44,798 bases of DNA from CAIWGV01 sp964515175 (GTDB lineage: Bacteria > Pseudomonadota > Alphaproteobacteria > UBA7879 > UBA5542): the NCBI GenBank assembly GCA_964515175.1, contig CAZEUR010000005.1, positions 1 to 44,798 of the forward strand. Reading direction: 5' to 3'. Within the stretch, counting starts at the first letter, position 1. Each line of letters starts with the position of its first letter. A program made the position numbers and the translations under genes. This document shows positions 35,145-43,334 of this stretch, one piece after another. The notes below the pieces were generated by a model. It was not told the origin of the DNA and did not search any database. It was given only the letters and a program-made list of their open reading frames with translations.

Positions 35145-36413
35145 ATGATTAAGGCATTTAAAGACAATCTTTTTAATCTCTACTTAAAACCGCGAGTTTT
35201 AAGTATCGCTTTTTTTGCCTTTCCCTATGGCATGATGTTCTTTTTGGCCATCTCGACCCCGCAGATTTGGTTGAAAGAAATTGGCGTTGCCAAAACCAAT
35301 ATTGGATTCTTTGCTCTTGTCAGCATCCCTTATGTTTTAAAATTTTTGTGGGCGCCCATGGTGGATATCATAAAGATTCCTTTTCTTCATCGTATGGGAC
35401 AGCGGCGAAGTTGGTTGGTCTTTATTCACAGCTCCCTTCTTCTTGGGCTTTTGGCCCTTGGATTCTCTAGCCCGACGCCGGATAATTTTTGGCTGACGGG
35501 GTTTGTGGCTCTGGTGCTTGCGCTTCTGGCGGCCACGCAGGATATTATTATTGATGCGTACCGCATTGAGATTCTTGATGAAAACCAATCTATCCCCGGG
35601 GTCAGTATGTTGATTTTTGGGTATAGAATTGGATCTCTGGCTGCAAAAGCAGGACCTTTGTATCTTGCCTATTACTTTAATTGGACGATAGCCTATTGTG
35701 TGATGGCGGTATTGGTGAGCGTGGGGATTTTTGCAACCCTGTTGAATCCAGAGCCTGCCCACATAGAGCAAAAAAGTCGGAGTCTCTATCAAACCTTTTT
35801 ACAGCCCCTGCAAGAATTTGTGCAGCGCTCTGCCTTTTGGCCTTTTGTGTTTTTATTTTGCGTTCTGTATCGATTAGGAGATGCCATGATCAATAATATG
35901 GCTTCTGTTTTCTATTTGGAAATGGGATTCACGTTGCCTCAGATTGCTTCCGTTACGAACGTATTCGGCATTTTTGCTACCATCGTAGGGGGGTTCTTAG
36001 GGGCTGTGGTCGTGCGGCAGCTTAAGGTCTATGGATCTCTTCTTTTTTGTGGTATTACGCATACACTGTCCCATCTTTTATTTCTTTTGCTAACTATTGT
36101 TGGAAATGATCTTTACGCTTTGTATGGCGTTATTGCTGTGGAGCACATCACTGGCGGCATGAGCACTTGTGCATTTTTCGTGTATTTATCACGGTTGTGT
36201 CGGCTTAACTTTACAGCAACACAATTTGCCTTGCTCACCTCTTTGTGGTCTCTGGCAACCCCTTTGGCCAGTGTGAGTGGGTGGTTGGTGGATTGTCTGA
36301 ATGGGAATTGGGTTTTATTCTTCTGGGGTGCGGTTATTGCAGCATTGCCGGGACTTCTGTTGATCAAGGTAATTCGGAAGTACCCCCTCGGAAACCAAGG
36401 GGCTTTAGGATAG
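35145..36413 (+). CDS. AmpG-like MFS permease
   Basis: AmpG imports anhydromuropeptides for peptidoglycan recycling. The 422-residue product is a twelve-helix MFS protein. Its N-terminus (PYGMMFFLAISTPQIWL) and the motif FLWAPMVDIIKIPFLHRMGQRRSW match the AmpG/MFS_1 group. So does the following ATQDIIIDAYRIEIL, a typical AmpG signature. No substrate-specific residue can be checked from sequence alone, so a related sugar or siderophore permease is the alternative. No clear promoter was seen in the 61 bases upstream. Confidence 0.82.
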   Translation: MIKAFKDNLFNLYLKPRVLSIAFFAFPYGMMFFLAISTPQIWLKEIGVAKTNIGFFALVSIPYVLKFLWAPMVDIIKIPFLHRMGQRRSWLVFIHSSLLLGLLALGFSSPTPDNFWLTGFVALVLALLAATQDIIIDAYRIEILDENQSIPGVSMLIFGYRIGSLAAKAGPLYLAYYFNWTIAYCVMAVLVSVGIFATLLNPEPAHIEQKSRSLYQTFLQPLQEFVQRSAFWPFVFLFCVLYRLGDAMINNMASVFYLEMGFTLPQIASVTNVFGIFATIVGGFLGAVVVRQLKVYGSLLFCGITHTLSHLLFLLLTIVGNDLYALYGVIAVEHITGGMSTCAFFVYLSRLCRLNFTATQFALLTSLWSLATPLASVSGWLVDCLNGNWVLFFWGAVIAALPGLLLIKVIRKYPLGNQGALG

Positions 36414-36486
36414 TCTCAGTCTTTTGAGCCATCAACGTTAGCTGAAACCTCTCATCCAGGGGTAATTTTCCCGTCAGAGCTCGGTT

Positions 36487-36519
36487 GCGGTGTGCTCACG
36501 TACATCCAGTACAATCCGC
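36487..36519. repeat. GTAC-type palindromic repeat
   Basis: GCGG (36487-36490) pairs with CCGC (36516-36519), and GTAC (36500-36503) with GTAC (36509-36512) around ATCCA. It is followed by TCCTCGCC. The form matches the hairpin-plus-GC-tail units at 13461-13481, 39285-39301 and 40309-40326. It lies in the 465-base gap between the permease gene and mrp. Confidence 0.5.
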
Positions 36520-36630
36520 TCCTCGCCTTCACTCTTCCTAAAACTTCCCGCCTAGCCGAGACGTTTGGATACATTGTTCTGATACACGTTGTTCCTCGTT
36601 CTGATTCAAAACTCTGAGGCTATCTGAAAA

Positions 36631-36664
36631 ATTTCTTCATCCAAAAGAAATATTCACAGAACCT
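36631..36664 (+). repeat. Dispersed repeat copy 2 (partner at 194-227)
   Basis: Matches 194-227 at 31 of 34 positions, ending TTCACAGAACCT. Both copies are followed some bases later by a TTTGAG..GAAAGA-like segment. It belongs to the repeat mosaic in the permease-mrp gap. Confidence 0.5.
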
Positions 36665-36713
36665 TACCCCCCGACATAAATTAGTTTGAGGGAGAAAGAA
36701 CTCTTTAATCGGT

Positions 36714-36830
36714 CGTCTTCACGAGAAAATTTGGAAGAATTTTCGTGGTGATCCAGCTGTCTTTAAGAGAAGCAGCAAGATTTAGAAGCTGGGTTGCCAC
36801 GTCAGCTCTTCGAGCTTCCTCGCAAAGACG
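36714..36830. repeat. 117-base imperfect inverted repeat with internal hairpins
   Basis: The ends CGTCTTCACGAG (36714-36725) and CTCGCAAAGACG (36819-36830) are complementary at 10 of 12 positions. Inner arms CGTGGTGATCCAGCT (36744-36758) and AGCTGGGTTGCCACG (36787-36801) pair at 12 of 15. Each end also forms its own hairpin (ACGAGAAAATT with AATTTTCGT; AGCTC with GAGCT). This is the layout of short mobile palindromic repeats seen in other intracellular bacteria, without any transposase. Confidence 0.65.
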
Positions 36831-36878
36831 GGATTTTTTCCTCTTATTAAAAAACTCTCGGGTGGTAAGTCACAGAAC

Positions 36879-37628
36879 CTAAATTTTTAATGTTGTTGAG
36901 AGTTTTGTCGCAATCCCCTCAAAATTCTTGGTTGTTGGAACTCCTGTGTCACTGTTGTGCATAATCAATGGATCCAAAGGCACACTCCCCAAAAAAGGGA
37001 TGCCTAGCTTTTTTGCCGCAGTCTCGGCACCCCCTTCTTTAAAAATATCAGTAACATGATGACAGTGGCCACACTCAAACCTGCTCATGTTTTCAATGAT
37101 ACCAAGAATGGGAATGTGAAGTTTTTGGAACATCGTCAAGGCTTTGAAGGCATCAATCCAAGCCATCTCTTGGGGCGTGGAAACAATCACGACGCCATCA
37201 AGAGGGATTGATTGACATAAGGTAAGGTGGGCGTCTCCCGTGCCGGGAGGCATGTCCACAAGGAGCACATCCAGCTCACCCCAGGCCACATCTTTGAAGA
37301 GCTGTTTCACGGCGGTCATGACCATGGGCCCTCGCCAGATGACGGGCATTTCTTCGTTGATCAGAAAGCCCATGGACATGGCTTTAATGCCATGATTTTC
37401 AAAAGGAATAAATTTCTGGTCTTTGACTTGAGCCGGACCTGTAAGGCCCAAAAGCTTAGGCAGAGAAGGGCCATAGATATCCGCGTCCAAAAGCCCCACC
37501 TTCAAGCCTTTTTTCGCAAGACCCACGGCCAAGTTAAAGGCAATGGTAGACTTTCCCACGCCCCCTTTCCCGGAGGCAATGGCGACGATCTTTTTTAAAT
37601 GGGGAAGGGAGAGTTTTTCCGGGTTCAT
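36879..37628 (-). CDS. mrp: Mrp/NBP35-family iron-sulfur carrier ATPase
   Basis: Mrp proteins bind and transfer Fe-S clusters in the cytoplasm. The 249-residue product has the deviant Walker A GKGGVGKST (about 19-27), the switch DMPPGTGDAHLT and the CxxC pair in FECGHCHH, which binds a bridging cluster in the dimer. It lacks the N-terminal MIP18/DUF59 domain found in many Mrp proteins; this shorter form is common in other lineages. It is divergent from degP across 63 bases, with no strong ribosome-binding site. Confidence 0.93.
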   Translation of the reverse strand: MNPEKLSLPHLKKIVAIASGKGGVGKSTIAFNLAVGLAKKGLKVGLLDADIYGPSLPKLLGLTGPAQVKDQKFIPFENHGIKAMSMGFLINEEMPVIWRGPMVMTAVKQLFKDVAWGELDVLLVDMPPGTGDAHLTLCQSIPLDGVVIVSTPQEMAWIDAFKALTMFQKLHIPILGIIENMSRFECGHCHHVTDIFKEGGAETAAKKLGIPFLGSVPLDPLIMHNSDTGVPTTKNFEGIATKLSTTLKI

Positions 37629-37691
37629 CTAAATCTCGTTGCTTGTAAGAGCAAAGCTTAATATACTTGGACCCATAATAGTAGGATCATC

Positions 37692-39134
37692 ATGAATTTT
37701 AAACCTTTAATTTTTCCTTTATGCTTCATCTTCTTTTTTGCTCATGCTGACTTTTTGTCTGATGGGTTTTCCCATATGGGGGAGAGAGCCATGCCCTCTG
37801 TGGTTAGTATTTCCACCATTATGCTTGTGAAAAATCCTGAAGCGCTCCAGCGCCGAGTGGATAATATGCTGACAAGTCCCCACAAGGATGTTTTTGGGCC
37901 TGAGGTTTTAAACCCCCCCCAAAAGGCGGAGACGGCAAGTTCCGGCTTCATTGTGGATCCAAGAGGGTACATCGTGACAAATTTTCATGCAGTGCGAGAT
38001 GCTTATAAAATTAAGGTAACTTTGCAGGATCAAACGGTGCTGGATGCAGAGCTTATTGGAGATGACCAAGAAACAGATTTAGCTGTTTTAAAGGTGAAAG
38101 CCAATAAGCCTATGCCGGCTTTGAAATGGGCGGATTCTGATAAAGTGCGTATTGGCGAGTGGGTTGTGGCCTTGGGAAATCCTTATGGATTGGGGTCAAC
38201 ACTTACAGCTGGTGTTATTTCTTCTCCCGCCAGGGATCTCTCTGATTCTCGATTTCGGTTTGAAGCGGCTCAGCTCATGAAAGGCGTGATCCAGACAGAT
38301 GCCGCTATTAACGCTGGGAACTCAGGGGGCCCTCTCGTGAACTATAAAGGTCAGGTTGTAGGAGTCAATTTTGGAGGAATTTCATCGTCGGGGGGAAGTG
38401 ACGGTATTGGCCTTGCCATTCCGGCTAATACAGCTCGAAAAGTGGCTGATAATATTATCAGCTTTGGAAAAGTTAAGCGCGCTTGGATGGGTGTTAACAT
38501 TCAAGCTGTCACCAATGAGATTGCCCAAAGTGTGCGATTGAAGAAAGCACAAGGTATTATGGTGGCTGCGGTCACGGAAGATGGCCCCGCTCGAGAAGCG
38601 GGCATTTTGAGCGGGGACATTGTTGTGAGGCTTAACGACAAGAAGATCAAAGATCCCGCAGATTTTACTCGGATCATTGGAGATTTGTCTGTGGGGCAAG
38701 TAGTGGAGGTAGTCCTATGGCGCCATGGAAAGGAAAAAACTTTGAAAGTTAAGCTGCAGGAATTCCGTAACCAAGATGATTTTAAGGAAACCATTAAAAA
38801 GACAAAAATTGACTTTAAGGATCACGTGGCGTGCCCTGAACTGGAATTTGGAGTCATCCCTTTAACCGCTCAGTTCCGACAAAGGTTTGGAGCAGAGAAC
38901 CCAGCCATTCAAGGGGTGGCCATATCTGATGTAAAAGAAGGGGGATGGGCTGAGAAACATGCGCTGTCTGTTGGAACCATTATTCTTCAGATCAATGGAG
39001 CGCCAACCCCCACTATTGAAGACTTTAAAAGGGAAATGGCAAGAGCTGTCAATACTTCGGGACCCATTCTCCTGTTCTTGTACAGATTTGGACCAAAGTT
39101 CTACGTGGGAATCAATATAAAGCCACTTTCATAA
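37692..39134 (+). CDS. Periplasmic Do-family serine protease (DegP/DegQ-like)
   Basis: DegP-type proteases degrade or refold damaged envelope proteins. The 480-residue product has a signal peptide (MNFKPLIFPLCFIFFFAHA). The trypsin-like domain has a complete triad: His99 (VTNFHAV), Asp129 (ETDLAVLKV) and Ser211 (NAGNSGGPL). Two PDZ domains follow (about 270-360 and 390-475). The protease LA loop region is short. Start supported by AGGATC before the ATG. Its stop codon lies next to a large inverted repeat (39122-39354), so the mRNA end is probably shaped by this structure. Confidence 0.94.
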   Translation: MNFKPLIFPLCFIFFFAHADFLSDGFSHMGERAMPSVVSISTIMLVKNPEALQRRVDNMLTSPHKDVFGPEVLNPPQKAETASSGFIVDPRGYIVTNFHAVRDAYKIKVTLQDQTVLDAELIGDDQETDLAVLKVKANKPMPALKWADSDKVRIGEWVVALGNPYGLGSTLTAGVISSPARDLSDSRFRFEAAQLMKGVIQTDAAINAGNSGGPLVNYKGQVVGVNFGGISSSGGSDGIGLAIPANTARKVADNIISFGKVKRAWMGVNIQAVTNEIAQSVRLKKAQGIMVAAVTEDGPAREAGILSGDIVVRLNDKKIKDPADFTRIIGDLSVGQVVEVVLWRHGKEKTLKVKLQEFRNQDDFKETIKKTKIDFKDHVACPELEFGVIPLTAQFRQRFGAENPAIQGVAISDVKEGGWAEKHALSVGTIILQINGAPTPTIEDFKREMARAVNTSGPILLFLYRFGPKFYVGINIKPLS

Positions 39135-39354
39135 AACGCCCATTACTTCGCGAAACTGCAGGAATTTCTCATAGCCGACATCTTATAAGCTGGCTCACGC
39201 GTCATTCTGTCGGTTGCCTGTTCATATAGGCGGCCCTTCCTTATTCCTAGAGCTAACTTAAATCTGTCTAGCCATGCCTCCTTATGTACGTCTATGTACA
39301 CGTTGGGAACCTCAACCTTTGTTTCGCTCGTCCTAGACCTTTTCTGAGAGTGGC
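39122..39354 (+). repeat. Nested intergenic repeat: module 1 interrupted by module 2 (copy B)
   Basis: The 301 bases between degP and fabI are repeat DNA. The ends GCCACTTTCA (39122-39131, overlapping the degP 3' end) and TGAGAGTGGC (39345-39354) are complementary at 9 of 10 positions. Inside, 39131-39165 and 39285-39330 match the two halves of the element at 40261-40354. Between these halves sits 39169-39276, a near copy of the repeat at 5819-5928. In the 40250 element the halves are nearly contiguous, so one module appears inserted in another. No protein-coding potential seen. Confidence 0.7.
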
Positions 39355-39435
39355 GTTAAATTGGTCCAGCTATAACTTGTTCTGGAAAAGAGGACAGTAT
39401 ATGATGGGGCAGATGTTTTTAAATTGAGAGGAAAG

Positions 39436-40248
39436 ATGAGTCAAACTACATCCCTAATGAAGGGCAAAAGAGGATTGGTTATGGGGGTTGCTAATGATCG
39501 GTCCCTTGCCTGGGGTATCGCCAGATCTTTGCATGCCCATGGAGCGGAGCTTGCTTTTACGTATCAAGGAGAAATTCTAGAAAAAAGAGTTCGGCCTTTG
39601 GCTGAGTCCATTGGATCTACGATTGTCCTGCCTTGTGATGTGTCCGATGAAGGAAGTATTCAAAAGACTTTTGAGACCCTTCAAAAAAAGTGGGGAAAAT
39701 TGGATTTTGTGATTCATGCCATTGCCTTTTCTGCAAAAGAAGAACTTACGGGTCCTTACTATAACACCACCCGGGGTAACTTTTTGAACGCTATGGATAT
39801 TTCTTGTTATTCTTTTACGGCCGTTTGTCGTCATGCCCATTCTTTGATGACAGAGGGGGGAAGTTTGTTGACGCTCACGTACTATGGAGCAGAAAAAGTT
39901 ATGCCGCATTATAACGTGATGGGAGTTGCAAAGGCAGCTCTTGAAGCGAGCGTGCGATACCTTGCGGTTGATTTGGGAAAGAACAATATCCGAGTGAATG
40001 GATTGTCTGCAGGGCCTGTTAAAACCTTGGCAGCATCCGGCATTGGGGATTTCAACTATATCTTGAAATGGAACCAGTATAATTCGCCGCTTAAGCGGAA
40101 CGTGACCTTAGATGATGTGGGTAATGCAGGTCTTTATTTATTAAGCCCTCTTTCATCTGGGGTCACAGGTGAGATTCATCATGTGGATGCAGGATACCAC
40201 GTGGTGGGGATGAAGGCAGTGGATGCGCCTGACATCAGCACTGTGTAA
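39436..40248 (+). CDS. fabI: Enoyl-[acyl-carrier-protein] reductase (NADH), FabI type
   Basis: FabI reduces enoyl-ACP in the last step of each fatty-acid elongation cycle. The 270-residue product starts at the ATG at 39436 (GAGAGGAAAG before it); a TTG 12 bases upstream is less likely. The cofactor region reads GLVMGVANDRSLAWGIA. The catalytic pattern is Y-x6-K (YNVMGVAK). AGPVKTLAASGI matches the FabI substrate loop and LLSPLSSGVTGEIHHVDAGYH the C-terminus. Close in sequence to alphaproteobacterial FabI. Confidence 0.96.
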   Translation: MSQTTSLMKGKRGLVMGVANDRSLAWGIARSLHAHGAELAFTYQGEILEKRVRPLAESIGSTIVLPCDVSDEGSIQKTFETLQKKWGKLDFVIHAIAFSAKEELTGPYYNTTRGNFLNAMDISCYSFTAVCRHAHSLMTEGGSLLTLTYYGAEKVMPHYNVMGVAKAALEASVRYLAVDLGKNNIRVNGLSAGPVKTLAASGIGDFNYILKWNQYNSPLKRNVTLDDVGNAGLYLLSPLSSGVTGEIHHVDAGYHVVGMKAVDAPDISTV

Positions 40249-40249
40249 C

Positions 40250-40380
40250 CCACCAGCCCCATAAAACAGCTATTACTTCATGAAACTGCAGGCATCTCGG
40301 TCCCCTCGTGTACGTCTGCGTGCGCGTCGGGAACCTTAACCTTTGTTTCATTCGCACTCTCTATTTTTTGGGGCTGGTGG
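40250..40380 (+). repeat. Repeat element with 12-base terminal inverted repeats (module 1)
   Basis: CCACCAGCCCCA (40250-40261) and TGGGGCTGGTGG (40369-40380) are perfect inverted repeats enclosing 107 bases. The body shares its left part (ATTACTTC..GAAACTGCAGG) and its right part (TGTACGTCT..GGGAACCT) with the degP-fabI element. It begins right after the fabI stop codon. Its ends and size suit a miniature inverted-repeat element; no transposase is present. Confidence 0.7.
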
Positions 40381-40388
40381 CAGTGACT

Positions 40389-40451
40389 CACCTATTATTT
40401 GTAGGTGTCGCTCCTTTTTTCTTATAGCCATTTTAAGCCTGTCTCGCTATA
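40389..40451 (+). repeat. Palindromic repeat, module 2 copy C
   Basis: CACCTA (40389-40394) pairs with TAGGTG (40402-40407). The order hairpin, CGCTCCT, TTATAGCCATTTTAAGC, CTGTCTCGCTATA matches copies A (5863-5928) and B (39220-39276) with many substitutions. It ends about 30 bases before yggT and may lie in its leader. Confidence 0.5.
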
Positions 40452-40481
40452 TTAGGTTCTGTAAAAAATAAGGAGAGTTCC

Positions 40482-40784
40482 ATGGGCGTTATTTTAAATC
40501 CCCTTTTAGAAGTAGTTCTGATTCTAATTAAGGCTTATCAATGGATTTTGATTGTCTATGTGGTTCTGAATCTTCTGATGCTTTTCAATATTCTTGGGCG
40601 AGGCAATCAGTTTATTGATACAATCCATGACTTTTTAGCGCGTCTTATAGAGCCCATTCTGAGAAAAGTTAGAAATGTTTTGCCTACCTTTGGTGTCTTT
40701 GATATTTCGCTTCTTGTTTTGTTCTTGATGACGCATTTTTTTGATAAAATGATTCAATACATTCTCTTAAAATACCTTGCGTAA
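40482..40784 (+). CDS. YggT-family membrane protein
   Basis: The 100-residue product has two membrane segments (about 8-32 and 72-92) separated by the conserved NILGRGNQFIDTIHDFLARLIEPILRK stretch of the YggT family, in two adjacent parts here. YggT proteins are involved in osmotic or ion homeostasis and membrane integrity; the mechanism is not settled. AAGGAG precedes the ATG. It is six bases upstream of folD and likely in the same operon. Confidence 0.88.
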   Translation: MGVILNPLLEVVLILIKAYQWILIVYVVLNLLMLFNILGRGNQFIDTIHDFLARLIEPILRKVRNVLPTFGVFDISLLVLFLMTHFFDKMIQYILLKYLA

Positions 40785-40790
40785 AGACTC

Positions 40791-41651
40791 ATGGTTCAAG
40801 TACTAGATGGAAAAAAAGAGGCGGCGCATTTAAGCCAGTCGTTCCATGAAACCATTTGCCTTCTAAAGCAGCATAAGAAAATAACTCCTACGCTGGCAGT
40901 CATCTTGGTGGGGGATAATCCCGCAAGTCATCTGTATGTGCGGCGCAAACAGGAGACAGCAGAGAGTCTGGGAGTTGAGGTTCAGCTCTATAAATTACCC
41001 TCTTCCACGCCTCAGGAGGCGCTGCATAAGCTTATTGGAAAACTTAACAAAGATATGGCTGTTCATGGAATTCTTTTGCAATTGCCGGTGCCTCTTCATA
41101 TCAATCGGGTGGAGGCTTTGAGTTACATTAGCCCTCTTAAGGATGTAGATGGATTGACGCCTGAAAATATTGGCCTTTTTAATCTGAATACGCCGCGTTT
41201 TATCCCCTGCACACCTCAGGGATGCCTACATCTCATTCACTTATGGAGGCGGGATTTAAGAGGATTAACAGCCGTTGTGGTGGGGCGCTCTCCTCTTGTG
41301 GGGGCTCCTATGGCTAAACTTCTTTTAAATTCTGATGCCACTGTCATTCAAGCCCATGCCCAAACAAAAAATCTTCCTGAGCTGTGCAAGCTGGGTGATA
41401 TTCTTGTGGTGGCAGTGGGTAAACCAAACTTTATTCAAGGAGAATGGATTAAGAGGGGGGCCTGTGTGATCGACGTGGGTATTAACAACACAGAAGGAGA
41501 ACGCCCGGTGGGGGATGTGGATTTTAAGGGCGCATCTCAAGTGGCGGGAGCTCTTAGTCCTGTTCCAGGAGGGGTAGGGCCTTTGACCATTATGTTCCTT
41601 ATGAGCAACATCATTCGAGCCGCCCAACTGGCGCCTCTTGCCAAAAAATGA
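40791..41651 (+). CDS. folD: Bifunctional methylenetetrahydrofolate dehydrogenase/cyclohydrolase
   Basis: FolD interconverts 5,10-methylene-THF and 10-formyl-THF using NADP, feeding purine and formyl-Met synthesis. The 286-residue product shows the catalytic-lysine region (SHLYVRRKQETAESLGV), DVDGLTPENIGLF, PCTPQG, the cofactor loop VGRSPLVGAPMA and the C-terminal PGGVGPLTIMFL. Length fits the family. It overlaps the following DUF721 gene by four bases (ATGA). Confidence 0.96.
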   Translation: MVQVLDGKKEAAHLSQSFHETICLLKQHKKITPTLAVILVGDNPASHLYVRRKQETAESLGVEVQLYKLPSSTPQEALHKLIGKLNKDMAVHGILLQLPVPLHINRVEALSYISPLKDVDGLTPENIGLFNLNTPRFIPCTPQGCLHLIHLWRRDLRGLTAVVVGRSPLVGAPMAKLLLNSDATVIQAHAQTKNLPELCKLGDILVVAVGKPNFIQGEWIKRGACVIDVGINNTEGERPVGDVDFKGASQVAGALSPVPGGVGPLTIMFLMSNIIRAAQLAPLAKK

Positions 41652-42148
41652 CACGCCGCCGCACCCGTACTTTTTTACCCTCTTCTTTAGGAAAAGTTTT
41701 GCAGGGTATTACTTCAGATTTTGTCTCAAAAGAAGGATTCGTGTGGGCCGTGATTTTACAAGGGTGGCCACTGGTGGTGGGCGATGCTTATAAAGATATG
41801 GTGTTGCCTCAAAAACTTCAATTTCCAAAAGGCAAAACGACAGAAGGGACTCTGTCCGTGCTGGTGGAAAATAGTGGTGCGGCTATGCTTGTTCAGCACT
41901 TGCAGCCAGTTATTCTAGAGCGGGTAAATCGATACTTTGGATATAAGGCTCTCACAAAAATGGTTATGAGACAGGGTGTTTTTCCGTCAAAAACGGAGCT
42001 GACGAAGTTTTCTTTTAAAAAAGAACGCCCTTTAACCGGTGCCGAAAAAGAAGAAATAGAAGGGCTTTTAAAGACTTTTCCGGAAGGACCTTTGCGAGAA
42101 GCGCTCAAAAACTTTGGAGAATCCTTGTTGAAAAGCGAGGATTCTTGA
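41648..42148 (+). CDS. DUF721 (DciA-like) protein
   Basis: The 166-residue product matches the DUF721 family, which includes DciA, the loader of replicative helicase DnaB in many bacteria. The segment WAVILQGWPLVVGDAYKDMVLPQKLQF is the expected W..VVG....VLP start, and TLSVLVENSGAAMLVQH the next strand and helix. An N-terminal basic stretch (MTRRRTRTF) may contact nucleic acid. It overlaps folD and is followed 41 bases later by tRNA-Thr. The DciA role is by family, not shown here. Confidence 0.78.
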   Translation: MTRRRTRTFLPSSLGKVLQGITSDFVSKEGFVWAVILQGWPLVVGDAYKDMVLPQKLQFPKGKTTEGTLSVLVENSGAAMLVQHLQPVILERVNRYFGYKALTKMVMRQGVFPSKTELTKFSFKKERPLTGAEKEEIEGLLKTFPEGPLREALKNFGESLLKSEDS

Positions 42149-42189
42149 AAATTTCCAAAAATCAGAGTACAACGGAACACTCCAACAGC

Positions 42190-42264
42190 GCCGCTGTGGC
42201 TCAGTGGTAGAGCGTACCCTTGGTAAGGGTAAGGTCGAGAGTTCGATTCTCTCCAGCGGCACCA
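42190..42264 (+). tRNA. tRNA-Thr (anticodon GGT)
   Basis: A full cloverleaf: acceptor GCCGCTG pairs with CAGCGGC; D arm GCTC/GAGC; anticodon stem TACCC/GGGTA with loop TTGGTAA (anticodon GGT, reads ACC/ACT threonine codons); T arm GAGAG-TTCGATT-CTCTC; discriminator A and an encoded CCA end. The minus-strand ORF here is an antisense shadow of this tRNA. Confidence 0.97.
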
Positions 42265-42357
42265 TTTCTAAAGAAACTCTTGCTTGGTGGAGAGGCAATG
42301 AAGTGTTGTATTTTTGCAACTTTCCGCACTAAATAATAATATACAATGTTTAATTTG

Positions 42358-42385
42358 TTGTTATTCTTTGGCGGCTTTGTATATT
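42358..42385 (+). promoter_or_regulatory. Sigma-70-type promoter for the outer-membrane barrel gene
   Basis: TTGTTA (42358-42363) and TATATT (42380-42385) are 16 bases apart, 35 bases before the ATG. The leader carries AAAGGAG, a strong ribosome-binding site. A perfect terminator follows the gene, so this is a monocistronic unit. Confidence 0.5.
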
Positions 42386-42420
42386 CTAGGAACTGTAGTT
42401 TTTTATAAAGGAGAATTTAA

Positions 42421-43062
42421 ATGAAGAAAGTATTACTAAGTACAGCCCTGTTGGCTGCTGTTATCAGCACTTCAGCGGCAAAGTTTGACGGTGCCTACGT
42501 TAAGGGAGATGTTGTTTACTCCTCTACGAAACTCACTTTCAAGGATAAGATTCCGGCTGTCAGCACAAACTATAAATCTAAGAAGCTCAATGGCTTCGGA
42601 GGTGTTGCAACCGTTGGGTACGGAGACAACTGTGGGTCTGTTTATCTTGGAGGAGAAGCTTACCTTGGTAAGGTTTTCGCTAACAAGAAAACAACAAATG
42701 AGGAGCGGACTTTGAAGATAACTCGTGGCGTGAATGCAGGAGTTGCAGGTCGTGTTGGTGGACACATCAATGACACAACTTTGGCTTACTTCCGTCTTGG
42801 ATTGGACTATGCGCGTTATGGGGTAAAGTTGAATGATACAGTGACTACTACTAGAAACTTCAATAAAAACTTCACTGTGTGGTCTGTGGTTCCAGGTGTT
42901 GGAATTGACGCGAAAGTTTCCCACAACGTGTTTGTAACGGCTGGTGTTGATTATGCGATTGCATTCAAAGCAACTGTTCCTTCATCTGTAAAGAACATCG
43001 TTTCATATTCGAAGAAGCCTAGGTCTCTGACATTCCGTTTGGGTGCTGGATACCAGTTCTAG
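42421..43062 (+). CDS. Small outer-membrane beta-barrel protein
   Basis: The 213-residue product has a signal peptide (MKKVLLSTALLAAVISTSAA) and alternating hydrophobic strands throughout. Clear barrel segments include GAYVKGDVVYSS, GGVATVGYG, SVYLGGEAYLG, VAGRVGGHI and LAYFRLGLDYARYG. It ends LTFRLGAGYQF, with the terminal Phe used for BAM-mediated insertion. It resembles the Omp25/OmpA-like barrel (eight strands) of alphaproteobacteria. A strong ribosome-binding site, promoter and terminator suggest high expression, as for a major surface protein. Specific role unknown. Confidence 0.85.
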   Translation: MKKVLLSTALLAAVISTSAAKFDGAYVKGDVVYSSTKLTFKDKIPAVSTNYKSKKLNGFGGVATVGYGDNCGSVYLGGEAYLGKVFANKKTTNEERTLKITRGVNAGVAGRVGGHINDTTLAYFRLGLDYARYGVKLNDTVTTTRNFNKNFTVWSVVPGVGIDAKVSHNVFVTAGVDYAIAFKATVPSSVKNIVSYSKKPRSLTFRLGAGYQF

Positions 43063-43098
43063 TTCTCTAGATCTATCGAAAAAGAATACTGTCTTTTT

Positions 43099-43126
43099 AA
43101 GCCCGGGGAGTTCCCCGGGCTTTTTT
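43099..43126 (+). terminator. Rho-independent terminator of the outer-membrane barrel gene
   Basis: AAGCCCGGGGA (43099-43109) and TCCCCGGGCTT (43112-43122) form a GC-rich stem with a two-base turn, followed by TTTT. It lies 36 bases after the stop codon and is the clearest terminator in the window. Confidence 0.95.
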
Positions 43127-43264
43127 ATGTCTTAAGCATCCATAAAATAAACTTCTTGTCCAGAGCCAATGTGAGGAATATTTTTTCTATATTCGGATTT
43201 ATTTCTTGTTTCAGTTATGAACTAAAGAGTCTTTTTATAAAATTTTTTCAGAAGTAATAAAATT

Positions 43265-43295
43265 TTGAACTAAAAAATAAAAAATGTAATATAAT
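43265..43295 (+). promoter_or_regulatory. Candidate promoter for the 43335 gene
   Basis: TTGAAC (43265-43270) and a consensus TATAAT (43290-43295) are 19 bases apart, longer than ideal. They precede GGGGGAAGG and the ATG. Surrounding DNA is very AT-rich, so chance matches are likely. The 272 bases between the two genes show nothing else I can support. Confidence 0.35.
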
Positions 43296-43334
43296 ATATT
43301 CAAAAGATTATTTAATAATAAGGGGGAAGGCATA

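Noticed and set aside
36414..40460. CRISPR array among the intergenic repeats
   Set aside because: The repeats are palindromic, variable, unevenly spaced and separated by genes; there is no regular repeat-spacer pattern and no cas gene.
42068..42319. Minus-strand ORF starting MVPLERIELS inside an 83-residue frame
   Set aside because: It is the antisense reading of tRNA-Thr (42190-42264), a common false gene.
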